Assembly (NCBI RefSeq): GCF_029227915.1 | Contig: NC_079883.1 | Location: 17,300,001-17,364,000 of the forward strand | Direction of reading: 5' to 3' | Length of the DNA stretch: 64,000 nt | Source of the DNA: Hydractinia symbiolongicarpus | Taxonomy: Eukaryota > Cnidaria > Hydrozoa > Anthoathecata > Hydractiniidae | In this document: positions 40,761 to 52,459 of the stretch, in pieces | Layout of the letters: the number at the start of each line of letters is the position of its first letter | Numbering within the stretch: the stretch's first letter is position 1 | Position numbers and translations under genes: made by a program | The notes under the pieces: model-generated | Databases searched by the model: none | Told to the model about the DNA's origin: nothing | The model's input: the letters and a program-made list of their open reading frames with translations, nothing else

Positions 40761-42579
40761 AGTGGAAAGATTACACCAATGCTAACCTGTGCAGGCACGT
40801 GCAACCACGTGATATACGTGTAAGGCCTTTATTAGGCTGCAAGAGGCCATATTGCAGTCGTTAGAGGCATGTACTCGTAGTTAACGGTGTTATAACGCCA
40901 TGGCGCAATGGAAAACGACTTGGGACGTCGTAGTCCATTGAGAGTGGAAGGATTAGACCAATAGTAACCTGCGCAGGCACGTGCAACAACGCGAATTAGG
41001 TGTACGGCCTTTATTAGGCTGCAAAAGGTCATATTACAGCCTTTAGAGACCTGTACACGTGGTTGACGGTGTTATAAAGCTGTCGCGCAATTGCAAACAA
41101 CTTGGGACGTCGTAGTCCATTGTGAGTACATGGACTAGTCCGATCATAACTTGCGCAGGCAAGTGGATCTACGTGATTCATGTGTACGGCCTCTATTAGG
41201 CAGCAAAAAGCCATGCCTTTAGAGCCCTGTACACGTGGCTGACTGTGTTATAAAGCCGTGGCGCATTGGAAAACCACTTGGGACGTCGTAGTCCGTTGAG
41301 AGTGGAAAGATTACACCAATGCTAACCTGTGCAGGCACGTGCAACCACGTGATATACGTGTAAGGCCTTTATTAGCCTGCAAGAGGCCATATTGCAGTCG
41401 TTAGAGGCATGTACTCGTAGTTAACGGTGTTATAACGCCATGGTGCAATGGAAAACGACTTGGGACGTCGTAGTCCATTGAGAGTGGAAGGATTAGACCA
41501 ATGGTAACCTGCGCAGGCACGTGGAACTACGTGATTTAAGTGTACGGACTTTATTAGGGTACAGGAGGCTATATTACAGACCTTAGGGGCCTGTACACGT
41601 GTTTGACGGTGTTGTAAAGCCGTGGCGATATGGAAAACAACTTGGGACGTCGTAGTCCTTTGAGAGTGGAGGGATTAGACCGATCGTAACTCGCGCAGGC
41701 ACGTGGAACAGCGCAATTTGTGTGTACGGCCTTTATTAGTGTACAAGAGGCTATATTACAGCCCTTAGGGGCTTGTACGTGTGGCTGACGCTGTTATAAA
41801 GCCATGGCGTAATGGAAAACTACTTGGGACGTCATAGTTCATTGAGAGTGGAAGGAGAAGACTAATGATAACCTGCGCACGCACGTGCAACCACGTGATA
41901 TATGTGTAAAGCCTTTATTAGGCTGCAAGAGGCCATATTACAGTCGTTAGACTCATGTACCCGTAGTTAACGGTGTTATAACACTATGGCGCAATGGAAA
42001 ACAACTTGGGACGTCGTAGTCCATTGAGAGTGGAAGAATAAGACCAATGGAACCTGCGCAGGCACGTGGAACAACGTGATTTATATATACGGACTTTATT
42101 AGGCCGCAAAAGATCATATTACAGCCTTTAGAGACCTGTACACGTGGTTGACGTTGTTATAAAGCCGTGGCGATGTGGAAAACAACTTGGGACGTCGTAG
42201 TCCTTTGAGAGTGGAGGGGTTAGACCGATCGTAACTCGCGCAGGCACGTTGAACAGCGCAATTTGTGTGTACGGCCTTTGTTAGGCTGCAAAAGGTCATA
42301 TTACAGCCTTTGGAGGCCTGTACAGGTGGTTGACGGTGTTATAAAGCTGTGGCGCAATTGCAAACAACTTGGGACGTCGTAGTCCATTGAGAGTGGAAGG
42401 ATTACACCAATGCTAACCTGCGCAGGCACGTGCAACCACGTGATATACGTGTAAGGCCTTTATTAGGCTGCAAGAGGCCATATTGCAGTAGTTAGACGCA
42501 TGTACTTGTAGTTAACGGTGTTATAACGCCATGGCGCAATGGAAAACCACTTGGGACGTCGTAGTCCATTGAGAGTGGA
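40761..42579 (+). repeat. Transition region with a 540-bp 3-mer duplication
   Basis: Positions 40489-41028 and 41029 to about 41500 repeat at an offset of 540 bp: three monomers, one of them the short GGATCTACGTG type. From 41737 the variant TTATTAGTGTACAAGAGG matches 25374 onward, and 42114-42300 is a GCGCAATTTGTG-type monomer with its own changes (CACGTTGAACAGC, CGATGTGG). No larger HOR includes this whole region. It separates the mixed-type left part from the dimer-based right part. Confidence 0.75.
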
Positions 42580-45500
42580 AGGATTAGACCAATGGTAACC
42601 TGCGCAGGCACGTGGAACAACGTGATTTATGTGTACGGACTTTATTAGGCCGCAAAAGGCCATATTACAGCCTTTAGGGGCCTGTACACGTGGTTGACGG
42701 TGTTGTAAAGCCGTGGCGCTATGGAAAACAACTTGGGACATTGTAGTCTATTGAGAGTGGAAGGATAAGACCAATGATAACCTTCACAGGCACGTGCAAC
42801 CACGTGATATACGTGCAAGGCCTTTATTAGGGTACGAGAGGCTATATTACAGCCCTTAGGGGCCTGTACCAGTAATTGACGGCGTTATAACGCCATGACA
42901 CCATGGTAAAAAACTTGGAACGTCGTAGTCCATTGAGAGTGGAAGGATTAGACCATTGGTAACCTGCGCAGGCAGGTGGAACAACGTGATTTATGTATAC
43001 GGACTTTAATTGGCCTCAAAAGGCCATATTACAGCCTTTAGGGGCCAGTACACGTGTTTGACGGTGTTGTAAAGCCGTGGCGATATGGAAAACAACTTGG
43101 GACGTCGTAGTCCTTTGAGAATGGAAGGATAAAACCAATAATAACCTGCGCAGGCACGTGCAACCACGTGATATACGTGTAAGGCCTTTATTAGGGTACA
43201 AGAGGCTATATTACAGACCTTAGGGGCCTGTACACGTGTTTGACGGTGTTGTAAAGCCGTGGCGATATGGAAAACAACTTGGAACGTCGTAGTCCATTGA
43301 GAGTGAAAGGATTAGACCGTTGGTAACCTGCGCAGGCACGTGGAACAACGTGATTTATATATACGGTCTTTTAATTGGCCGCAAAAGGCCATATTACAGC
43401 CTTTAGGGGCCAGGACACGTGTTTGACAGTGTTGTAAAGCCGTGGCGATATGGAAAACAACTTGGAACGTCGTAGTACTTTGAGAGTGGAAGGATAAGAC
43501 CAATGATAACCTGCGCAGGCACGTGCAACCACGTGAAATACGTGTAAGGCCTTTATTAGGGCACGAGAGGCTATATTACAGCACTTAGGGGCCTGTACCA
43601 GTAATTGACGGTGTTATAAAGCCATGACAACATGGTAAAAAACTTGGGACGTTGTAGTCCATTGAGAGTGGAAGGATTTGACCAATAGTAACCTGCGCAG
43701 ACACGTGGAACAACGCGAATTGGGTGTACGGCCTTTATTAGGCTGCAAAAGATCATATTACAGCCTTTAGAGACCTGTACACGTGGTTGACGGTGTTATG
43801 AAGCTGTGTCGCAATTGCAAACAACTTGGGACATCGTAGTCCATTGAGAGTGGAAGGATAAGACCAATGATAACCTGCGCAGGCACGTGCAACCACGTGA
43901 TATACGTTTAAGGCCTTTACTAGGGTACAAGAGTCTATATTACAGACCTTAGGGGACTGTACACGTGACTGACGCTGTTATAAAGCTATGGCGCAATGGA
44001 AAACCACTTGGGACGTCGTAGTCCATTGAGAGTGGAAGGATTAGACCATTGGTAACCTGCGCAGGCACGTGGAACAACGTGATTTATGTATACGGACTTT
44101 AATTGGCCGCAAAAGGCCATATTACAGCCTTAAGCGGCTAGTACACGTGTTTGACGGTGTTGTAAAGCCGTGGCGATATGGAAAACAACTTGGGACGTCG
44201 TAGTCCTTTGAGAGTGGAAAGATAAGACCAATAATAACCTGCGCAGGCACGTGCAAGCACGTGATATACGTTTAAGGCCTTTACTAGGGTACAAGAGGCT
44301 ATATTACAGACCTTAGGGGACTGTACACGTGACTGACGCTGTTTTAAAGCTATGGCGCAATGGAAAACCACTTGGGACGTCGTAGTCTATTGAGAGTGGA
44401 AGGATTAGACCATTGGTAACCTGCGCATGCACGTGGAACAACGTGATTTGTGTATGCGGACTTTAATGGGCCGCAAAAGGCCATATTACAGCCTTTAGGG
44501 GCCAGTACACGTGTTTGACGGTGTTGTAAAGCCGTGGCGATATGAAAAACAACTTGGGACGTCGTAGTCCTTTGAGAGTGGAAAGATAAGACCAATAATA
44601 ACCTGCGCAGGCACGTGCAAGCACGTGATATACGTGTAAGGCCTTTATTAGGGTGCAAGAGGCTAAATTACAGACCTTAGGGGCCTGTCCACGTGACTGA
44701 CGCTGTTATAAAGCCATGGCGCAATGGAAAACCACTTGGGACGTCGTAGTTTATTGAGAGTGGAAGGATTAGACCATTGGAAACCTGCGCAGGCACGTGG
44801 AACAACGTGATTTGTGTATGCGGACTTTAATGGGCCGCAAAAGGCCATATTACAGCCTTTAGGGGTCAGCACACGTGTTTGACGGTGTTGTAAAGCCGTG
44901 CCGATATGAAAAACAACTTGGGACGTCGTAGTCCTTTGAGAGTGGAAGGTTAAGACCAATAATAACCTGCGCAGGCACGTGCAACCACGTGATATACGTG
45001 TAAGGCCTTTATTAGGGTACAAGAGGCTGTATTACAGACCTTAGAGGCCTGTACACGTGTTTGACGGTGTTGTAAAGCCGTGGCGATATGGAAAACGACT
45101 TGGGACGTCGTAGTCCTTTGAGAGTGGAGGGATTAGACCGATCGTAACTCGCGCAGGCACGTGGAACAGCGCAATTTGTGTGTACGGCCTTTATTAGGCT
45201 GCAAAAGGTCATATTGCAGCTTTTGGAGGCCTGTACACGTGGTTGACGGTGTTATAAAGCTGTGGCGCAATTGCAAACAACTTGGGACGTCGTAGTCCAT
45301 TGAGAGTGGAAGGATTACACCAATGCTAACCTGCGCAGGCACGCGCAACCACGTGATATACGTGTAAGGCCTTTATTATGGGTACAAGAGGCTATATTAC
45401 AGCCCTTAGGGGCCTGTACCTGTAATTGGCGGCGTTATAACGCCATGACACAATGGTAAACAACTTGGGACGTCGTAGTCCATTGAGAGTGGAAGGATTA

Positions 45501-46099
45501 GATCAATGGTAACTTGCGCAGGCACGTGGAACAACGTGATTTATGTGTACGGACTTTAGTAGGCCGCAAAACGCCATATTACAGCCTTTAGGGGCCTGTA
45601 AACGTGGTTGACGGTGTTGTAAAGCCGTGGCGCTATGGAAAACAACTTGGGACATCGTAGTCCATTGAGAGTGGAGGATAAGACCAATGATAACCTAGGC
45701 AGGCACGTGCAACCACGTGATATACGTGTGAGGCCTTAATTAGGGTACAAGAGGCTATATTACAGACCTTAGGGGCTGTACACGTGACTGACGCTGTTAT
45801 AAAGCCATGGCGCAATGGAAAACCACTTGGGACGTCGTAGTCCATTGAGAGTGGAAGGATTAGACCGTTGGTAACCTGCGCAGGCACGTGGAACAACGTG
45901 ATTTATGTATACGGACTTTAATTGGCCGCAAAAGGCCTTATTACAGCCTTTGGGGGCCAGGACACGTGTTTGACAGTGTTGTAAAGCCGTGGCGATATGG
46001 GAAACAACTTGGGACGTCGTAGTCCTTTGAGAATGGAAGGATAAAACCAATGATAACCTGCGCAGGCACGTGCAACCACGTGATATACGTGTAAGGCCT
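42580..46099 (+). repeat. Paralogue of the 4,370-bp HOR, upstream outlier copy
   Basis: About 3.5 kb that match 52777-56296 in order and type, at an offset of 10,196-10,197 bp, and hence also the same part of the later 4,370-bp units. Shared markers are ACCTTCACAGGCACG near 42781, TTGGCCTCAAAAGG near 43010, GTATTACAGACC near 45029 and GCAGCTTTTGGAGG near 45216. Differences include a missing base near 45774 (TAGGGGCTGTAC). It is either the source from which the right-hand HOR was built or an older detached copy. Confidence 0.82.
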
Positions 46100-49000
46100 T
46101 TATTAGGGTACAAGAGGCTATATTACAGACCTTAGGGGCCTGTACACGTGTTTGACGGTGTTGTAAAGCCGTGGCGATATGGAAAACAACTTGGAACGTC
46201 GTAGTCTATTGAGAGTGAAAGGATTAGACCGTTGGTAACCTGCGCAGGCACGTGGAACAACGTGATTTATATATACGGTCTTTTAATTGGCCGCAAAAGG
46301 CCATATTACAGCCTTTAGGGGCCAGGACACGTGTTTGACAGTGTTGTAAAGCCGTGGCGATATGGAAAACAACTTGGAACGTCGTAGTACTTTGAGAGTG
46401 GAAGGATAAGACCAATGATAACCTGCGCAGGCACGTGCAACCACGTGAAATACGTGTAAGGCCTTTATTAGGGCACGAGAGGCTATATTACAGCACTTAG
46501 GGGCCTGTACCAGTAATTGACGGTGTTATAAAGCCATGACAACATGGTAAAAAACTTGGGACGTTGTAGTCCATTGAGAGTGGAAGGATTTGACCAATAG
46601 TAACCTGCGCAGACACGTGGAACAACGCGAATTGGGTGTACGGCCTTTATTAGGCTGCAAAAGATCATATTACAGCCTTTAGAGACCTGTACACGTGGTT
46701 GACGGTGTTATGAAGCTGTGTCGCAATTGCAAACAACTTGGGACATCGTAGTCCATTGAGAGTGGAAGGATAAGACCAATGATAACCTGCGCAGGCACGT
46801 GCAACCACGTGATATACGTTTAAAGCCTTTACTAGGGTACAAGAGGCTATATTACAGACCTTAGGGGACTGTACACGTGACTGACGCTGTTATAAAGCTA
46901 TGGCGCAATGGAAAACCACTTGGGACGTCGTAGTCCATTGAGAGTGGAAGGATTAGACCATTGGTAACCTGCGCAGGCACGTGGAACAACGTGATTTATG
47001 TATACGGACTTTAATTGGCCGCAAAAGGCCATATTACAGCCTTAAGCGGCCAGTACACGTGTTTGACGGTGTTGTAAAGCCGTGGCGATATGGAAAACAA
47101 CTTGGGACGTCGTAGTCCTTTGAGAGTGGAAAGATAAGACCAATAATAACCTGCGCAGGCACGTGCAACCACGTGATATACGTGTAAGGCCTTTATTAGG
47201 GTACAAGAGGCTATATTACAGACCTTAGGGGCCTGTACACGTGTTTGACGGCGTTGTAAAGCCGTGGCGATATGGAAAACAACTTGGAACGTCGTAGTCC
47301 ATTGAGAGTGAAAGGATTAGACCGTTGGTAACCTGCGCAGGCACGTGGAACAACGTGATTTATATATACGGTCTTTTAATTGGCCGCAAAAGGCCATATT
47401 ACAGCCTTTAGGGGCCAGGACACGTGTTTGACAGTGTTGTAAAGCCGTGGCGATATGGAAAACAACTTGGAACGTCGTAGTACTTTGAGAGTGGAAGGAT
47501 AAGACCAATGATAACCTGCGCAGGCACGTGCAACCACGTGAAATACGTGTAAGGCCTTTATTAGGGCACGAGAGGCTATATTACAGCACTTAGGGGCCTG
47601 TACCAGTAATTGACGGTGTTATAAAGCCATGACAACATGGTAAAAAACTTGGGACGTTGTAGTCCATTGAGAGTGGAAGGATTTGACCAATAGTAACCTG
47701 CGCAGACACGTGGAACAACGCGAATTGGGTGTACGGCCTTTATTAGGCTGCAAAAGATCATATTACAGCCTTTAGAGACCTGTACACGTGGTTGACGGTG
47801 TTATGAAGCTGTGTCGCAATTGCAAACAACTTGGGACATCGTAGTCCATTGAGAGTGGAAGGATAAGACCAATGATAACCTGCGCAGGCACGTGCAACCA
47901 CGTGATATACGTTTAAAGCCTTTACTAGGGTACAAGAGGCTATATTACAGACCTTAGGGGACTGTACACGTGACTGACGCTGTTATAAAGCTATGGCGCA
48001 ATGGAAAACCACTTGGGACGTCGTAGTCCATTGAGAGTGGAAGGATTAGACCATTGGTAACCTGCGCAGGCACGTGGAACAACGTGATTTATGTATACGG
48101 ACTTTAATTGGCCGCAAAAGGCCATATTACAGCCTTAAGCGGCCAGTACACGTGTTTGACGGTGTTGTAAAGCCGTGGCGATATGGAAAACAACTTGGGA
48201 CGTCGTAGTCCTTTGAGAGTGGAAAGATAAGACCAATAATAACCTGCGCAGGCACGTGCAACCACGTGATATACGTGTAAGGCCTTTATTAGGGTACAAG
48301 AGGCTATATTACAGACCTTAGGGGCCTGTACACGTGTTTGACGGCGTTGTAAAGCCGTGGCGATATGGAAAACAACTTGGAACGTCGTAGTCCATTGAGA
48401 GTGAAAGGATTAGACCGTTGGTAACCTGCGCAGGCACGTGGAACAACGTGATTTATATATACGGTCTTTTAATTGGCCGCAAAAGGCCATATTACAGCCT
48501 TTAGGGGCCAGGACACGTGTTTGACAGTGTTGTAAAGCCGTGGCGATATGGAAAACAACTTGGAACGTCGTAGTACTTTGAGAGTGGAAGGATAAGACCA
48601 ATGATAACCTGCGCAGGCACGTGCAACCACGTGAAATACGTGTAAGGCCTTTATTAGGGCACGAGAGGCTATATTACAGCACTTAGGGGCCTGTACCAGT
48701 AATTGACGGTGTTATAAAGCCATGACAACATGGTAAAAAACTTGGGACGTTGTAGTCCATTGAGAGTGGAAGGATTTGACCAATAGTAACCTGCGCAGAC
48801 ACGTGGAACAACGCGAATTGGGTGTACGGCCTTTATTAGGCTGCAAAAGATCATATTACAGCCTTTAGAGACCTGTACACGTGGTTGACGGTGTTATGAA
48901 GCTGTGTCGCAATTGCAAACAACTTGGGACATCGTAGTCCATTGAGAGTGGAAGGATAAGACCAATGATAACCTGCGCAGGCACGTGCAACGACGTGATA

Positions 49001-49350
49001 TACGTTTAAAGCCTTTACTAGGGTACAAGAGGCTATATTACAGACCTTAGGGGACTGTACACGTGACTGACGCTGTTATAAAGCTATGGCGCAATGGAAA
49101 ACCACTTGGGACGTCGTAGTCCATTGAGAGTGGAAGGATTAGACCATTGGTAACCTGCGCAGGCACGTGGAACAACGTGATTTATGTATACGGACTTTAA
49201 TTGGCCGCAAAAGGCCATATTACAGCCTTAAGCGGCCAGTACACGTGTTTGACGGTGTTGTAAAGCCGTGGCGATATGGAAAACAACTTGGGACGTCGTA
49301 GTCCTTTGAGAGTGGAAAGATAAGACCAATAATAACCTGCGCAGGCACGT
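46100..49350 (+). repeat. 1,093-bp higher-order repeat, about three tandem units (6 monomers each)
   Basis: Units start at about 46100, 47193 and 48286. All landmarks recur at +1,093 (for example 46224, 47317 and 48410), including the variants ATATATACGGTC, ACGAGAGGC, AGCATTTAG-like changes and GTTATGAAGCTGTGTCGC. The third unit loses similarity about 30 bp before its end. Units two and three share GACGGCGTTG near 47246 and 48339, where unit one has GACGGTGTTG, so the second and third are the closest pair. Confidence 0.87.
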
Positions 49351-49909
49351 GCAAGCACGTGATATACGTTTAAGGCCTTTACTAGGGTACAAGAGGCTAT
49401 ATTACAGACCTTAGGGGACTGTACACGTGACTGACGCTGTTATAAAGCTATGGCGCAATGGAAAACCACTTGGGACGTCGTAGTCTATTGAGAGTGGAAG
49501 GATTAGACCATTGGTAACCTGCGCATGCACGTGGAACAACGTGATTTGTGTATGCGGACTTTAATGGGCCGCAAAAGGCCATATTACAGCCTTTAGGGGC
49601 CAGTACACGTGTTTGACGGTGTTGTAAAGCCGTGGCGATATGAAAAACAACTTGGGACGTCGTAGTCCTTTGAGAGTGGAAAGATAAGACCAATAATAAC
49701 CTGCGCAGGCACGTGCAAGCACGTGATATACGTGTAAGGCCTTTATTAGGGTGCAAGAGGCTAAATTACAGACCTTAGGTGCCTGTCCACGTGACTGACG
49801 CTGTTATAAAGCCATGGCGCAATGGAAAACCACTTGGGACGTCGTAGTTTATTGAGAGTGGAAGGATTAGACCATTGGAAACCTGCGCAGGCACGTGGAA
49901 CAACGTGAT
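47360..49909 (+). repeat. 2,550-bp tandem duplication, unit 1 (14 monomers)
   Basis: Superimposed on the 1,093-bp HOR: a 14-monomer stretch (6 + 8) repeated at +2,550 (48410 to 50960, 49448 to 51998). Rare changes are shared by both units: CAACGACGTGATATACG near 48988 and 51538, and CTTAGGTGCCTGTCC near 49776 and 52326. This indicates a recent event later than the 6-mer amplification. Confidence 0.85.
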
Positions 49910-52459
49910 TTATATATACGGTCTTTTAATTGGCCGCAAAAGGCCATATTACAGCCTTTAGGGGCCAGGACACGTGTTTGACAGTGTTGTAAAGCCGTGG
50001 CGATATGGAAAACAACTTGGAACGTCGTAGTACTTTGAGAGTGGAAGGATAAGACCAATGATAACCTGCGCAGGCACGTGCAACCACGTGAAATACGTGT
50101 AAGGCCTTTATTAGGGCACGAGAGGCTATATTACAGCACTTAGGGGCCTGTACCAGTAATTGACGGTGTTATAAAGCCATGACAACATGGTAAAAAACTT
50201 GGGACGTTGTAGTCCATTGAGAGTGGAAGGATTTGACCAATAGTAACCTGCGCAGACACGTGGAACAACGCGAATTGGGTGTACGGCCTTTATTAGGCTG
50301 CAAAAGATCATATTACAGCCTTTAGAGACCTGTACACGTGGTTGACGGTGTTATGAAGCTGTGTCGCAATTGCAAACAACTTGGGACATCGTAGTCCATT
50401 GAGAGTGGAAGGATAAGACCAATGATAACCTGCGCAGGCACGTGCAACCACGTGATATACGTTTAAAGCCTTTACTAGGGTACAAGAGGCTATATTACAG
50501 ACCTTAGGGGACTGTACACGTGACTGACGCTGTTATAAAGCTATGGCGCAATGGAAAACCACTTGGGACGTCGTAGTCCATTGAGAGTGGAAGGATTAGA
50601 CCATTGGTAACCTGCGCAGGCACGTGGAACAACGTGATTTATGTATACGGACTTTAATTGGCCGCAAAAGGCCATATTACAGCCTTAAGCGGCCAGTACA
50701 CGTGTTTGACGGTGTTGTAAAGCCGTGGCGATATGGAAAACAACTTGGGACGTCGTAGTCCTTTGAGAGTGGAAAGATAAGACCAATAATAACCTGCGCA
50801 GGCACGTGCAACCACGTGATATACGTGTAAGGCCTTTATTAGGGTACAAGAGGCTATATTACAGACCTTAGGGGCCTGTACACGTGTTTGACGGCGTTGT
50901 AAAGCCGTGGCGATATGGAAAACAACTTGGAACGTCGTAGTCCATTGAGAGTGAAAGGATTAGACCGTTGGTAACCTGCGCAGGCACGTGGAACAACGTG
51001 ATTTATATATACGGTCTTTTAATTGGCCGCAAAAGGCCATATTACAGCCTTTAGGGGCCAGGACACGTGTTTGACAGTGTTGTAAAGCCGTGGCGATATG
51101 GAAAACAACTTGGAACGTCGTAGTACTTTGAGAGTGGAAGGATAAGACCAATGATAACCTGCGCAGGCACGTGCAACCACGTGAAATACGTGTAAGGCCT
51201 TTATTAGGGCACGAGAGGCTATATTACAGCACTTAGGGGCCTGTACCAGTAATTGACGGTGTTATAAAGCCATGACAACATGGTAAAAAACTTGGGACGT
51301 TGTAGTCCATTGAGAGTGGAAGGATTTGACCAATAGTAACCTGCGCAGACACGTGGAACAACGCGAATTGGGTGTACGGCCTTTATTAGGCTGCAAAAGA
51401 TCATATTACAGCCTTTAGAGACCTGTACACGTGGTTGACGGTGTTATGAAGCTGTGTCGCAATTGCAAACAACTTGGGACATCGTAGTCCATTGAGAGTG
51501 GAAGGATAAGACCAATGATAACCTGCGCAGGCACGTGCAACGACGTGATATACGTTTAAAGCCTTTACTAGGGTACAAGAGGCTATATTACAGACCTTAG
51601 GGGACTGTACACGTGACTGACGCTGTTATAAAGCTATGGCGCAATGGAAAACCACTTGGGACGTCGTAGTCCATTGAGAGTGGAAGGATTAGACCATTGG
51701 TAACCTGCGCAGGCACGTGGAACAACGTGATTTATGTATACGGACTTTAATTGGCCGCAAAAGGCCATATTACAGCCTTAAGCGGCCAGTACACGTGTTT
51801 GACGGTGTTGTAAAGCCGTGGCGATATGGAAAACAACTTGGGACGTCGTAGTCCTTTGAGAGTGGAAAGATAAGACCAATAATAACCTGCGCAGGCACGT
51901 GCAAGCACGTGATATACGTTTAAGGCCTTTACTAGGGTACAAGAGGCTATATTACAGACCTTAGGGGACTGTACACGTGACTGACGCTGTTATAAAGCTA
52001 TGGCGCAATGGAAAACCACTTGGGACGTCGTAGTCTATTGAGAGTGGAAGGATTAGACCATTGGTAACCTGCGCATGCACGTGGAACAACGTGATTTGTG
52101 TATGCGGACTTTAATGGGCCGCAAAAGGCCATATTACAGCCTTTAGGGGCCAGTACACGTGTTTGACGGTGTTGTAAAGCCGTGGCGATATGAAAAACAA
52201 CTTGGGACGTCGTAGTCCTTTGAGAGTGGAAAGATAAGACCAATAATAACCTGCGCAGGCACGTGCAAGCACGTGATATACGTGTAAGGCCTTTATTAGG
52301 GTGCAAGAGGCTAAATTACAGACCTTAGGTGCCTGTCCACGTGACTGACGCTGTTATAAAGCCATGGCGCAATGGAAAACCACTTGGGACGTCGTAGTTT
52401 ATTGAGAGTGGAAGGATTAGACCATTGGAAACCTGCGCAGGCACGTGGAACAACGTGAT
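49910..52459 (+). repeat. 2,550-bp tandem duplication, unit 2 (14 monomers)
   Basis: Second unit. The join near 49907 is visible as a hybrid monomer: its left part (ATTGGAAACCTGCGC) is that of the GTGTATGCGG type, and its right part is the ATATATACGG type. After about 52460 the sequence returns to the unbroken GTGTATGCGG monomer. The last 290 bp overlap the start of the 4,370-bp HOR, so the limits of the two duplications interlock. Confidence 0.83.
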
